Source: Kitasatospora purpeofusca (lineage in GTDB: Bacteria > Actinomycetota > Actinomycetes > Streptomycetales > Streptomycetaceae). Taken from it: 64,000 nt of DNA. Below the pieces are notes generated by a model that was given only the letters and a program-made list of their open reading frames with translations, was not told the origin of the DNA and made no database searches. Location of the stretch: assembly GCF_000718025.1 (NCBI RefSeq), contig NZ_JODS01000015.1, forward strand, positions 1 through 64,000. Direction: 5' to 3'. Position 1 is the first letter of the stretch. Each line of letters opens with the position of its first letter. Below are positions 40,248 to 49,742 of this stretch, in pieces. A program made the position numbers and the translations under genes.

Positions 40248-41956
40248 CGCTCGTCCCTCCCGGTCGGGTCCCCGTTGTCGTGGTCGGTCGTGGCGGTGCC
40301 GTTGACGCCCTCGGTGAAGGCGGCCAGCCAGAGGCCCGGCTGCACCGCCCCCGCCGGTGCCGAGGGGTCGGCACCGGGCCGGTCGGGCGGTCCACCGAAC
40401 CCGTCACCCCGGCCGTTCGAACCCGCCGGGCCGTTGGCGGCCGACGGGCCGCCCGGGCCCGCCGATCCGTTCACGGCGGAGGCTCCGTTCGCGGCCGAGG
40501 CGCTGTTGGAGCCCGCCGCGCCGCCCCGGGCGGCCGCCCGGCCGGTCGTGCCGCCGGAGCGGGAGGTGGTGGTGCGGGTCGTCTGGGCGACGCCGATCCG
40601 GGCGGTCGGCGCGGCGTGCCGGCGCCGTCGGGGCAGCCCGGTGGCGGTGCGCTCGGTCACCACCGGCACGTCCTCCCCACCGCTGAGCGGCCCCGGCAGC
40701 GAGCCGGAGAGCGGCCGGCGCGGCGGCGGCGAGGTGTGCGGACGGCGGTCGTCCACCGGCTCCGGACCGGACGAACCGGTGACACCGATGCCGTGGGCCC
40801 GCCCGGTCGCGGGCGCGGTGGTGATCAGCTCCTGCGGCACGACCAGCACCGCCCGCACCCCGCCGTAGGCCGAGGGGCGCAGCGAGACCTGGAAGCCGTA
40901 CGCCCGGGAGAGCCGGCCGACGACGGCGAGGCCGAGCCGGGGGGTCTCGCCGAGCTCGTTGAGGTCGATGCCGGCCTGCGCCTCCAGGAGCATCCGCTCG
41001 GCGCGGGCCCGGCCCTCCTCGCTGAGGCTGAGCCCGCCGTCCTCGATCTCGATCGCGATACCGGTCTGCACCTCGACGGCGGTCAGGTGCACGCTGGTGT
41101 GCGGCGGCGAGTAGCGGGTGGCGTTGTCGAGGAGTTCGGCCACCGCGTGGATGAGCGGCTCGACCGCCGGGCCGATCACCGCCACGTCGGAGACCGGGTG
41201 CAGCTCGACCCGCTGGAAGTCGAGGATCCGCGACATGCCGCCGCGCAGGACGCTGTACAGCGGCACGGCCCGGTTCCACTGACGGCCCGGCCGCGCGCCG
41301 CCGAGGACGGCGATGCTGTCGGCCAGGCGGCCGATCAGGGCGTTTCCGTGGTCGACCAGCAGCAGGTCGTCGAAGACCGCGGGGTCGTTGCCGTGCCGGT
41401 GCTCCATGACGCGCAGCTCGGCGGCCTGCCGGTGGACGATCGCCTGCACACGGCGGGCGATGTTGACGAAGGAGCGCCGCGAGGACTCGCGCAGCGCCTC
41501 CTCGTTCTCGACGGTCTCCAGTACGGCGCGCAGCAGGGTCTGCTGAGCGCTGCGGAACTCCGCGCCGACCGTGACGTCCTGGAGGGTGTACGCGTTGACC
41601 ACGTCCTCCAGGCCCTCGCCGTGGGTGAGCCGGGCCATGGCGGCGGGCAGGACGGACTTGGCCAGCCGGATGTACTCGGTCTCCTGCCGGGTGAGCCGGC
41701 GGATCAGTTCACCCTCGCGCTGGACGGCCCGCGCGCGCAGTTCCTCCGTCGCCCGGCCCCGGCGGGCGGCCTCGGCGGCGACCAGGACCACGGCGAGCGT
41801 GCCCACTGCCGCGCAGACGGCGACGGGGAGGCGCGAGTCGGGGGTGGCCGCGGTCACGGCGACGGCGGCGACCGCCGCCGTCACGACGGTGGGCAGGAGC
41901 CAGACGAGCACGGGGGCGGAGCGCCGGCGTCCGGGTGACGAACCAGCACCAAGCAT
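40244..41956 (-). CDS. cvnA: Conservon sensor-kinase-like protein CvnA
   Basis: 570 residues. Two N-terminal membrane segments (about 17-37 and 43-62) enclose a very short extracellular loop, shorter than in many CvnA sensors. A coiled-coil and dimerisation region (about 65-260) is followed by a HATPase domain with N-box AELLDNATRYSPP and G-boxes EIEDGGLSLS and LGLAVVGRLSRAYG. The C-terminal 180 residues are a Pro/Ser/Gly/Asn-rich disordered tail with NGxAGPxG repeats. No canonical phospho-acceptor H-box is clear, as in other conservons. First gene of the operon. Confidence 0.93.
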   Translation of the reverse strand: MLGAGSSPGRRRSAPVLVWLLPTVVTAAVAAVAVTAATPDSRLPVAVCAAVGTLAVVLVAAEAARRGRATEELRARAVQREGELIRRLTRQETEYIRLAKSVLPAAMARLTHGEGLEDVVNAYTLQDVTVGAEFRSAQQTLLRAVLETVENEEALRESSRRSFVNIARRVQAIVHRQAAELRVMEHRHGNDPAVFDDLLLVDHGNALIGRLADSIAVLGGARPGRQWNRAVPLYSVLRGGMSRILDFQRVELHPVSDVAVIGPAVEPLIHAVAELLDNATRYSPPHTSVHLTAVEVQTGIAIEIEDGGLSLSEEGRARAERMLLEAQAGIDLNELGETPRLGLAVVGRLSRAYGFQVSLRPSAYGGVRAVLVVPQELITTAPATGRAHGIGVTGSSGPEPVDDRRPHTSPPPRRPLSGSLPGPLSGGEDVPVVTERTATGLPRRRRHAAPTARIGVAQTTRTTTSRSGGTTGRAAARGGAAGSNSASAANGASAVNGSAGPGGPSAANGPAGSNGRGDGFGGPPDRPGADPSAPAGAVQPGLWLAAFTEGVNGTATTDHDNGDPTGRDER

Positions 41957-42476
41957 TCAGAATCCTCAAACGATCGGAAGAGTGGGGGAACGGGACGGGT
42001 GGCCGGTGGGCCTCGGGTGTTCGGAGCGGTGGGGTGGGCGGGGTCGCGCGGGTGGTGCGCGGCGGGTGGTGCGCGGCAGGGTGGGCCTCCGCCGTGCGGG
42101 CGCCCGGGGGACGGCGGGCGCGCGCACCGGAGGGGACGGTCCGGCCGGACCTCCCGACCCGTCGCCGGGCCGGTGATGGCACCAGGTTTACCGCGCCCCG
42201 CGCGCCCCGAACCGGCGCTCGCCCCCGGTTCGCCAATGCGAGCGGTCTCCGGGTGAACTTGCCCCGAGCAGGGGCCACTTCGTGCTAGGGCCCGGATCCG
42301 GGCGGTGCGCGGCGGCCCCCGGGGCGTCAGTCCGGGGCGGTACCGCGTCCACCGAAATGATGAGCCGTCGGGCCCCGCCGCGGGGGGTGACCGGGGTGAC
42401 GGGGGAGGGCGGAGGATCCGCTCGACCGGCGGGAGAGGGCCCGGGAGCCGGGAGGGTCGGGAAAGGGGGGCGAGGG
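41957..42476. other. Upstream region of the conservon
   Basis: About 520 bp with no supported gene on either strand; reading frames here are short and lack ribosome binding sites. It must contain the conservon promoter (minus strand), but I see no convincing -35/-10 pair. GCCCCTGCTCGGGGC near 42254-42268 is a small palindrome. Confidence 0.4.
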
Positions 42477-42920
42477 TCAGACGGGGCGGACGGCGCGGGG
42501 GCCGGTCACATCGGCGCCGAGTGCGGTGACGCGGGCGCGCAGGCCCCGGTCCGCCGTGACGACCAGGCAGCTCCGTCCGGGGCGGGCGGCGAGGGCCGCC
42601 GCGACGAGCGCCACGATCAGGTCGTCACCGCTGCCGGCGGCGGACTCGACGCGTACCTCTGGTGCGGCGGTGACTCCCCGGGCCGCGCCCTCGACGACGA
42701 GGAGCACGTCCAGCGGTCCGGTCCGCGCCCAGGCCGGGACGTCGGCCCGCTCGCCCGGGACCCCGTGGCCGGCGACGGGCGCGAGCGCGTCCCGCAGCCG
42801 CTCGGCCGCGCCGCGCCGGTCCCGCCACCAGCCGTCGGGCACCGAACCGACCACATTGGCGCCGTCCACCACGAGCAGCGGCGGCTCCGGGGCGGCCTCG
42901 CCGGTCTCGCTCTCTCCCAT
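42477..42920 (-). CDS. NYN/PIN-like nuclease-fold protein
   Basis: 147 residues from the ATG at 42920. It starts PPLLVVDGANVVGSVPDGWW, where the Asp and Asn are the first metal-site residues of NYN/PIN domains. Later come SGDDLIVALVAAALAARPGR and LVVTADRGLRARVTALGADV, with the matching acidic positions. It could be a small RNase acting on structured RNA. It stands alone between the conservon and an uncharacterised gene. Confidence 0.85.
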   Translation of the reverse strand: MGESETGEAAPEPPLLVVDGANVVGSVPDGWWRDRRGAAERLRDALAPVAGHGVPGERADVPAWARTGPLDVLLVVEGAARGVTAAPEVRVESAAGSGDDLIVALVAAALAARPGRSCLVVTADRGLRARVTALGADVTGPRAVRPV

Positions 42921-43012
42921 GGCGGGCCAGTCTGTCACGAACCCGCGGGACGACGGCGGGACGGGTGAGCGAGCCGTGCGGACGGTCGGGAGCACCGCCC
43001 GTGCCGGTCCGC

Positions 43013-43675
43013 TCAGAGGTCGGGGAAGCACTCCTCGGCGAACTCCCCGCCGAACACCTGCTGCGCGTGGGTGAGCATCCGGCGGGCGTACACGGGGTTG
43101 TGCGCCAGGGCGGAGTAGCCGTCGCCCTCGACGGTCAGCAGCCCGCAGGTGTCGGCGAGATAGACGTCCAGGCCCGGGTACATCAGCTCGACGCACGGGA
43201 TGTCGTCCACGTCGAGCGCGAGCACCGGGTACTCGCCGTGCGCGTCGCCCACGCCGGTGGCCAGGACCCGGCGCGAGTCGGAACCGCCCGGGAGCAGGAA
43301 GCACTCGTCGAAGCGGTCCGAGACGCCGTCGAAGCAGGAGCCCCAGAGCTCGCCGAGTTCGTCCCGCGCCAGCTCGCCCAACGGCCTCGGCGTGAAGCGG
43401 TCGTCCTCGTCGAGCCAGCCGAACCGGCGCAGCAGCCCGGTGTCGAACGCCAGCCAGCGCCGCAGGCTCGGCGGCAGCGGCCGGCCGCTGGGGAAGACCG
43501 CCTCGGCCAGCGGCCCGGCCGCCAGCGGCCGGGGCTCGCCGGTCAGCCACGGCCCGGCCCAGGCGCTGTAGTCCAGGATCGGCCGGTGCGGGTCCGCCTC
43601 GACGGAGGCGATCACGCGCTCGGTGAGCGCGATGCCGTGTTCGGCGGTCGGGGGGATCGGGGTCACGGGGTTCAT
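43013..43675 (-). CDS. Uncharacterised SMI1/KNR4-like protein
   Basis: 220 residues from the ATG at 43675. Features include a LAFDTGLLRRFGWLDEDDRF, LWGSCFDGVSDRFDECFLLP, a hydrophobic YPVLALDVDDIPCVELMYPG and YSALAHNPVYARRMLTHAQQ. The spacing of acidic and aromatic residues resembles the SMI1/KNR4 (SUKH) fold used in toxin-immunity and scaffold proteins, but the match is weak. No partner toxin lies beside it. Confidence 0.7.
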   Translation of the reverse strand: MNPVTPIPPTAEHGIALTERVIASVEADPHRPILDYSAWAGPWLTGEPRPLAAGPLAEAVFPSGRPLPPSLRRWLAFDTGLLRRFGWLDEDDRFTPRPLGELARDELGELWGSCFDGVSDRFDECFLLPGGSDSRRVLATGVGDAHGEYPVLALDVDDIPCVELMYPGLDVYLADTCGLLTVEGDGYSALAHNPVYARRMLTHAQQVFGGEFAEECFPDL

Positions 43676-43897
43676 CGGGCTCGGGTCCTGTCCGCGGATC
43701 GCTCGACTGGTGCTCGGTCGCGCCGAATCTACGGCCCGCCTCCGACAACGCCCGGCCCGGGGCACCGCGCCGACGGGACCGCGCAGACAGGACCGCAGGA
43801 CCCGACCCGGGCTCCCACGGACCCGAGCTGACGGGCTGTCGGGCACGACGACCTAGGATCGACGGTTCACGAAACATCGATCCCGGAGGTCACAGGA

Positions 43898-44710
43898 ATG
43901 TCGGACCAGCGTGTAGTCGTCGTCACCGGCGGAGGGAGCGGCATCGGCGCGGCCACCGCGCGGCTGCTGCGGGCCGAGGGCCACCACGTGGTGGTGTCCG
44001 GCCGCCGGCGCGAGCCGCTGGAGCGGGTCGCCCGGGAGACGGGGGCGCTCGCGCACGTCTCCGACACCACCGAGCCGGAAGGCGTCCGCGGGCTGGTCGC
44101 AGCCGCCGTCGCCGCCTACGGCCGGATCGACGGGCTGGTGCTCAACGCCGGTGTGGGCCGGGGAGGTTCGGTGGGCGAGGTCACCTTGGAGGACTGGGAG
44201 CTGGTGATGCGGACCAATCTCACCGGCCCCTTCCTGCTGCTGCGCGAGGCGCTGCCGCACCTGCTGGTCGCGCGCGGCGCGGTGGTGGCGGTCGCCTCGG
44301 TCTCCGCGCTGCGCAACGGCGCCGGCAGCGCCGCGTACGCGACCTCGAAGGCGGCGCTGCTCCAGCTCTGCCGTTCGCTGGCCGTCGACTACGGCCGGCG
44401 CGGCCTGCGGGCCAACACCGTCTGCCCGAGCTGGGTGCGCACCGAGATGGCGGACCGCAGGATGGCGCGTTTCGCCGAGGAGGCCGAGCTGGCCGGCGGT
44501 GTGGAGGAGGCGTACCGCGAGGCGACGGCGCTGACCCCGGCGGGCCGGCCGGGGGAGCCGGAGGAGGTGGCCGCCGCGATCGGCTGGCTGCTCTCCCCGG
44601 CGGCGGGTTATGTGAACGGCGCGGTGCTCACGGTCGACGGTGGGGTGACCGCTCTGGATCCCGGTACGGCGGCCTTCGGACTCCGGATGGAGCCGCGCTC
44701 GGGCGGCTGA
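43898..44710 (+). CDS. Short-chain dehydrogenase/reductase
   Basis: 270 residues, classical SDR. TGGGSGIG cofactor motif at about 10-17, NAGVG at about 88, catalytic Ser in VASVSALRNG and YATSK for the Tyr-Lys pair, then PSWVRTEM and the C-terminal GYVNGAVLTVDGG typical of FabG-like members. The basic Arg after the second strand (SGRRREP) favours NADP. Substrate unknown; no neighbouring pathway genes. Confidence 0.95.
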   Translation: MSDQRVVVVTGGGSGIGAATARLLRAEGHHVVVSGRRREPLERVARETGALAHVSDTTEPEGVRGLVAAAVAAYGRIDGLVLNAGVGRGGSVGEVTLEDWELVMRTNLTGPFLLLREALPHLLVARGAVVAVASVSALRNGAGSAAYATSKAALLQLCRSLAVDYGRRGLRANTVCPSWVRTEMADRRMARFAEEAELAGGVEEAYREATALTPAGRPGEPEEVAAAIGWLLSPAAGYVNGAVLTVDGGVTALDPGTAAFGLRMEPRSGG

Positions 44711-44719
44711 CCGCAGGAC

Positions 44720-44757
44720 CGGTCGGGCGCCCGCTCGGTCGAGTGGCCGCCCGACCG
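44720..44757 (+). terminator. Hairpin terminator after the SDR gene
   Basis: CGGTCGGGCG (44720-44729) pairs exactly with CGCCCGACCG (44748-44757), ten bases after the SDR stop. Confidence 0.6.
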
Positions 44758-44926
44758 TCCGGACCGATGCAATTCAGTCATTGAAAGGCTGAAATCAGTT
44801 ATCGGCTTCAAAAAAAAGGCTGGACGGTAATCCTCCGCTTGAATCGATGGCAGTATGTGAGGTGTGAAGCATGAAATGTCACATGGCTTCACTCTGCCGT
44901 CCCTACCCACGAACGGGAAAAGCCCG

Positions 44927-45364
44927 ATGAATCGGCCCCTCGCCATCCTCGCCACCAGCGTCGCCCTGACCCTCGCCGGTGCGCTCCCCGGCACCGTGCT
45001 CGCCGCCCACGCCGACGCCTCCCCGAGCGTCCCGGGGACCTGCGTCACCAGCTACCGGGGCGTGGTGGTCAACGAGATCTGCGCCATCGTCAGCGGCGAG
45101 GAGGTGACCTTCCACGGCCGCACCACGCCGACCAGTGTCACCTGGACCCCGCGCCCGGTGCCGTTCCGCCTCACCGCCAAGGTCGTCGACGGCGCGGAGA
45201 TCGGCACGGTCACGCCGACCGTCAACGTCAGCTGGTCCGCCACTCCGGTGGGCCGGATCTCCGGCGCCCTGCCGTGCGGCTCCACCGCCGAGGCGACCCT
45301 CGAAACCACCCAGTGGGGGTGGCCGCCGGCCGCCGTCACCCTCTCCGTCGCGGCGTCCTGCTGA
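44927..45364 (+). CDS. Small secreted protein, unknown function
   Basis: 145 residues from the ATG at 44927; an in-frame ATG at 44870 would spoil the signal peptide. The signal peptide is MNRPLAILATSVALTLAG, with cleavage near AHA/D (about residue 28). The mature 117 residues are beta-rich with four Cys (GTCVTSYRG, NEICAIVSG, ALPCGSTAE and the final VAASC), suggesting two disulfides. No family is recognised. The region just upstream (about 44770-44870) is the most AT-rich stretch nearby and probably holds its promoter. Confidence 0.75.
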   Translation: MNRPLAILATSVALTLAGALPGTVLAAHADASPSVPGTCVTSYRGVVVNEICAIVSGEEVTFHGRTTPTSVTWTPRPVPFRLTAKVVDGAEIGTVTPTVNVSWSATPVGRISGALPCGSTAEATLETTQWGWPPAAVTLSVAASC

Positions 45365-45390
45365 TCCCCCAGGCGCGTGTGCACGGCAAA

Positions 45391-45420
45391 GGGCCCTGCC
45401 TGGTCGGCCAGGCAGGGCCC
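45391..45420 (+). terminator. Rho-independent-type terminator
   Basis: GGGCCCTGCCTGG (45391-45403) pairs exactly with 45408-45420 around the tetraloop TCGG and is followed by ATTTCCTT. It is 26 bp after the secreted-protein stop. Confidence 0.85.
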
Positions 45421-45524
45421 ATTTCCTTCGGTGCGTCAGCCGTTCCGGGCCGTTCCCGGCCGTCCCGGCGCTCGCTTCCCCCCGCTTCCCGACCGGGAAC
45501 CGCCCACACGGTCCCGGTCGGTGC

Positions 45525-45704
45525 TCAGTGCGCCCAGTGGGGCCCGGGGCCGGACCGGCTGAGCCGGGCCAGGCGGACCAGGGCCACCGGGTGGTGCCCG
45601 GCCTTGCGGGGGGAGGGGGCGAGCCGGACCGTGGCCTCGGCCCGGTCCGGGCCGTCCGTCGCCGGTCCGGCGGTCGCGCTCGGCGCGTGGTGACGTGCAC
45701 TCAT
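45525..45704 (-). CDS. Small hypothetical protein (59 residues)
   Basis: From the ATG at 45704, with GGAGGG about 11 bases upstream, to a stop at 45525. The product is rich in His, Arg and Ala, with SPRKAGHHPVALVRLARLSR in the middle and a GPHWAH end, and no signal peptide. Support comes from the ribosome binding site and codon bias only. Confidence 0.45.
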   Translation of the reverse strand: MSARHHAPSATAGPATDGPDRAEATVRLAPSPRKAGHHPVALVRLARLSRSGPGPHWAH

Positions 45705-45994
45705 CACTCGGGATCCCTCCTGGTCGGGGAGCGGCTGCCCCGCTCGCTCGCCAATGACCACCAGGGAACCGGCCCGGACCGGCCGGATCAATGCGGGTGA
45801 CTACCTATCGGCGGGCGGGAACTCTGGGGGCGTCCGCCGCGCGGCACCCACCCGGAGGTGCGGGGCACCCGCGAGGGCCCGCCGTACTCGACCCCGCCCG
45901 ACCGTTCCCGGTCCCGCCCGGTCCCGCCCGACCGCGCGTACGCGACCCCGGTCACCGCGACCCCGGTCACCGCGCCGCTGTCACCACGCCCCGG

Positions 45995-48900
45995 TCACCC
46001 GCCGCCCTCGCCCGCCGCGTCCTCGGCGTCCGCCCGGGCCAGCGCCTGCGCCGTCCCGGCCCGGCCGGTGCCCAGCTTGGCCAGCACACTCGCCACATGG
46101 TGCTCCACCGTGCGCGGCGACAGGAAGAGCGCCTGGGCGATGTCCTGGTTGCCCGTCCCCTGCGCCAGCAGCTCCGCCACCTGCCGTTCGCGCGGCGACA
46201 GCCGCTTGCCGTAGCCCCGGCGGCCCGGCGAGCCGATCCCGCCGAGATCGAGGTCCCGGCGCAGCTTCCGGCAGCGGGCGGTGTCCGTGGTGGCACCCAG
46301 CTCCAGGTAGACCCGCTCGGCGGCCGCCATCCGCTCCGCCGCCCGCGCCCGGTCGCTCGCGGCCAGCGCGGCGGCGATCCGCTCGTCGGCCCGGGCCGCC
46401 TCGTACGGCCGACCGATGTCCCGCCAGTGGTCCCTGGCCCGGGTGAACGCCTCCGCCGCCTCCGGATCGCCGTCCGCGTCCAGCAACAGTCCCCGGGCGA
46501 GGTGCAGCGATGCCGTCACGGCCGGCGCGCCCCGGTCGACGAGGGACTCCGTCGCCTCCTCGGTGACCTCCCCGGCCTCGGCCCGCCCGCCCGTCGCCAG
46601 CAGCGCCTCGACGGCGACCGGCAGCAGCTCGGCGGTCCGCGCCCAGGCGTCGGCCTGCCGGGCCGTCGCCAGCGCCGGGCCCACCGTGCCGGCGGCCCCG
46701 GCGATGTCGCCCTCCAGCAGTTGGAGGCCGCCGAGCCCGGCCGCCGCCCGCAGCGCCACCGTCACCTGCGACTCCCGCTGGCCGAAGCGGGCGGCGATCT
46801 CGAACTCCTCCCGGGCCAGCGCCAGCCGGCCCCGCCCCGCCGCGAGCCGCCCGAACAGCAGCGAGCGCTCGGCACCCGCCATCGCCAGGTCGTCGAACTC
46901 GGCGCCCAGCCGGGCGAACCGGGGCTCCACCAGGTCCCAGCGCCCGGCCAGCATGTCGAGCCGGATCAGCGCGAGCCGGCTGTAGCACTCCAGGTACGGA
47001 ATGCCCGTCAGCCGGGCCAGCCGGCGGCTCTCCTCCAGCAGGTTCGCGGACCGGCGGTCGTAGCCCAGCTCGATCGCGATCTCGCCCGCGTTGTACAGGG
47101 CCCGGGTGGTCTGCCGCATCACCTCGGGCCGCTCGGAGTCGCGCGGCAGCTCGTCCAGGCGGTCCCAGACCGCCGGATCGCCGTCCCGGGCCTGGAAGGT
47201 GAGCGTGGTGGCCCGCACCGCCGCGGACACGTCCTCGTCCGGGTTGGCCGCCAGCAGGCCCTCCGCCCGCGCCAGCCACTCCCCGGCCCGGCGGCCGGCG
47301 CCGTCGCGCTCGTCCATGGCGATCGCCACCATGGCCCGGGCCGCCCGCACCGGGCGCTCCTCCAGCTCCTCCAGGGACTCCCGGATCCGGTCGAAGCCGG
47401 CCCGGTTGCCGCTGTGCACCGCCATCAGGAAACCGAGCGCGAGCCGGATCTCGCCCCGGTCGGCCACCGGCAGCCGGGGGTCGGCGACCATGCCGCTCAG
47501 CACCTGCACGCTGGCCGCCGGGTCGACGTCGTCGGCCGCCAGCCGGGCCAGCGCCAGGGCCGCCCGGCCCCGGCGGCGCGGGTCGAGGTCCGGCTCGTCG
47601 AGCAGGCCGCGCAGCATCCGCCGGGCACCGCCCGGGTCGCCGAGGGCGGCGGCCTGGTCGGCGGCGGCCTGGGCGAGGTCCTGCCAGGCCGGGCGGTCGC
47701 CCATGGCCAGGGTGTGCTCGGCGATCCGGGCGAGCGGCCGCGGCTCCCTGGTCCCCAGCGCGGCCACGGCCCGCTGGTGCAGGACCCGGCGCCGTGGCCC
47801 GGCGACCCGCCCCTGCGCGACCTGCCGGGCCGAGGGGGAGCGGAACGCGTAGCGGTCGGGCGCGGTCTCCCGCAGGACGGCCGCGTGCAGCGCCTCGGTC
47901 AGGCCCTCGGCCCCGGCCTCGGCGTCCAGCCCGGCGACGGCGGTCAGCAACTGCTCGTCGGCGGGAACCCCCAGGACGGCGGCCGCCGCCACGACGGCAG
48001 CGCCGTCGCCGCCCAGGCGGGCGAGCCGCTCGGTCACCGCGTCGCGCAGTCCGCGCGGGATCTCGGCGCCGGCCAGGACGGCCACCAGGTCGCCCGCCGC
48101 CGCGCGGCCGCCGGACCCGCCGGTCCCGGTGGACCCGCCGGTCCCGGCAGGCCCGCCGGTGCCGCCGGTGCGCTCGACAGCCTGCCGGTCGGGGGCGGCG
48201 GGAGCGCGTTCGGCCAGGGCCCGCAGGTCCTCCTCGACGGCCAGCGGCAGGCCCTGGCTGCGCTCGTGCAGGACCCGCGCGAGCTCGGGGGTCGCGGCAG
48301 GGCCCAGCACCGACCGGGCCAGCTCCGCGACCTCCCGCTCCTCCAGGGGCTCCAGCCGCTCCAGCCGGACCGTCGCGCCGACGGCCCCGTGCCCCGCACC
48401 GGCCCCGTGACCGCCGGTCCGGGCGGGCGCCGGGCGGAAGGCCGCCCCGGGCGCCGGGGCACCGGATGGCAGGTCCTCGGGACGGTAGGTGACCACCAGC
48501 GCGAGCCGCGGCGGCAGGTCACGGGCCAGCCGGACCAGCAGGTCGAGGGTGGCGTCGTCGGCCCACTGGAGGTCCTCGACCACCAGGACCGGGGCGTCGA
48601 GCGCCGTGAGCAGCGCCCGCACCCCCTGGGCGAGCAGCCGGCGCGCGGACAGCAGCGTCCCGCCGTCCGGCGGCGCGGCCGGCAGCTGGGCGGCCAGGTC
48701 GGGCAGCACCAGGCGCAGCGCCCCGGTGCTGGGCGGCAGCTCGGCGGGCGGGGGCAGCAGGGCGGCGGCGTCCCGCAGGGCGTCGACCACCGGCCCGAAG
48801 GGCTCCGGTTCGCGCAGCGGGTGGCACCGGCCGAGCAGCACCGGGCGGCGCGGGGCGGTGGCAGCGGGGGCCGGGGGAGTGCTGTTCCGAGGCGTTGCGT

Positions 48901-49129
48901 CGGTCGCGGGCCCGTTCCCGTTCGTTCCGCTCCGGGCCGCTGCGTCCAGGGCCCGGAGGGCCTCGGCGACCAGCCGCGACTTGCCGCTGCCCGCCTCGCC
49001 CTCGACCAGCAGGACGGCCGGGGGCCGGGCGAGCGCGTCGGTCAGTCGGGCGAGTTCACCGACCCGGCCCACGAAGGCGGCCCCCGGGGCTCCCCCCTCC
49101 GGCGCGGTCGGCGGCAGCGGCCGGTTCAT
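45995..49129 (-). CDS. LAL-type LuxR regulator with AAA ATPase domain
   Basis: 1044 residues. The N-terminal AAA module starts FVGRVGELARLTDALARP, with Walker A GEAGSGKS at 44-51 and a Walker B-like PVLVVEDLQWADD. A long TPR-like helical centre follows, and a C-terminal LuxR helix-turn-helix reads LSPRERQVAELLAQGTGNQD, FLSPRTVEHHVASVLAKLG. Members of this MalT-like group control antibiotic or carbon-use genes in response to a small ligand. The target is not evident from neighbours. Confidence 0.95.
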   Translation of the reverse strand: MNRPLPPTAPEGGAPGAAFVGRVGELARLTDALARPPAVLLVEGEAGSGKSRLVAEALRALDAAARSGTNGNGPATDATPRNSTPPAPAATAPRRPVLLGRCHPLREPEPFGPVVDALRDAAALLPPPAELPPSTGALRLVLPDLAAQLPAAPPDGGTLLSARRLLAQGVRALLTALDAPVLVVEDLQWADDATLDLLVRLARDLPPRLALVVTYRPEDLPSGAPAPGAAFRPAPARTGGHGAGAGHGAVGATVRLERLEPLEEREVAELARSVLGPAATPELARVLHERSQGLPLAVEEDLRALAERAPAAPDRQAVERTGGTGGPAGTGGSTGTGGSGGRAAAGDLVAVLAGAEIPRGLRDAVTERLARLGGDGAAVVAAAAVLGVPADEQLLTAVAGLDAEAGAEGLTEALHAAVLRETAPDRYAFRSPSARQVAQGRVAGPRRRVLHQRAVAALGTREPRPLARIAEHTLAMGDRPAWQDLAQAAADQAAALGDPGGARRMLRGLLDEPDLDPRRRGRAALALARLAADDVDPAASVQVLSGMVADPRLPVADRGEIRLALGFLMAVHSGNRAGFDRIRESLEELEERPVRAARAMVAIAMDERDGAGRRAGEWLARAEGLLAANPDEDVSAAVRATTLTFQARDGDPAVWDRLDELPRDSERPEVMRQTTRALYNAGEIAIELGYDRRSANLLEESRRLARLTGIPYLECYSRLALIRLDMLAGRWDLVEPRFARLGAEFDDLAMAGAERSLLFGRLAAGRGRLALAREEFEIAARFGQRESQVTVALRAAAGLGGLQLLEGDIAGAAGTVGPALATARQADAWARTAELLPVAVEALLATGGRAEAGEVTEEATESLVDRGAPAVTASLHLARGLLLDADGDPEAAEAFTRARDHWRDIGRPYEAARADERIAAALAASDRARAAERMAAAERVYLELGATTDTARCRKLRRDLDLGGIGSPGRRGYGKRLSPRERQVAELLAQGTGNQDIAQALFLSPRTVEHHVASVLAKLGTGRAGTAQALARADAEDAAGEGGG

Positions 49130-49286
49130 CGGCGCCGCGCCCGGCCGCGACCGGCGCGGCCGTCGGCACCCCGGCGCGGGGCGGATCCAGTCTGAGCGGG
49201 CATACCCCTATGATGCCCGCGCCCAGCGGGGCGGCGTCGGCCGGGTCGGCCGGTGCCCGGCGTCGGGCAGCGGCCCGCGGTCCCGT

Positions 49287-49742
49287 TCAGACCGCCTGGT
49301 ACGCGGCCGGGCCCTCGTCCGGCGCGGGACGGGGCGGCCGGACCGGGCCGACACCGGGGACGGCCGACAGCCGCGTCACCCCGACGGGCCGGACGACCCG
49401 TCCCGGCGCCTCGATCACCTCGCAGCCCGCCCGGGCGAACCGCCGGACGATCTCCTCGGCCGCCCGGTCGTCGAGCGCGAACACGAACGGGCCCGGGACC
49501 AGTACCGCGTCCACCCAGCCGCGCTCGGCCGCCACCAGCAGGTTCTCCAGCGCCGGCAGCGGACCGTCGGTGCTGAGACCGTGGTCGCTGTACACGTCCG
49601 GCATCGGCAGCCCGAACCGGTCGGCCAGTTGCTCCATGGCGGTGCGCATGTAGTCGGCCTCCCGCGCGTCGTAGGGCCGGCACCGCAGGTACATCGCGGC
49701 CCGCCGCATCGTCGGACGTGCCGGTCGGTGGAGGTCGTGCAT
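49287..49742 (-). CDS. Resolvase-like protein lacking the catalytic serine
   Basis: 151 residues from the ATG at 49742. The order of motifs follows the serine-recombinase catalytic domain: AAMYLRCRPYDAREADYMRT, VYSDHGLSTDGPLPALENLL, AAERGWVDAVLVPGPFVFAL and a final EIVRRFARAGCEVIEAPGR. The nucleophilic Ser that follows YxR in active resolvases is Cys-Arg-Pro here, and the downstream Arg residues are not clearly kept. No DNA-binding domain follows. It is probably a domesticated, non-recombining relative. Confidence 0.65.
   Translation of the reverse strand: MHDLHRPARPTMRRAAMYLRCRPYDAREADYMRTAMEQLADRFGLPMPDVYSDHGLSTDGPLPALENLLVAAERGWVDAVLVPGPFVFALDDRAAEEIVRRFARAGCEVIEAPGRVVRPVGVTRLSAVPGVGPVRPPRPAPDEGPAAYQAV

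Noticed and set aside
49287..49742. Possible active mobile-element resolvase
   Set aside because: The catalytic serine and DNA-binding domain are absent, and no terminal repeats or transposase lie nearby.
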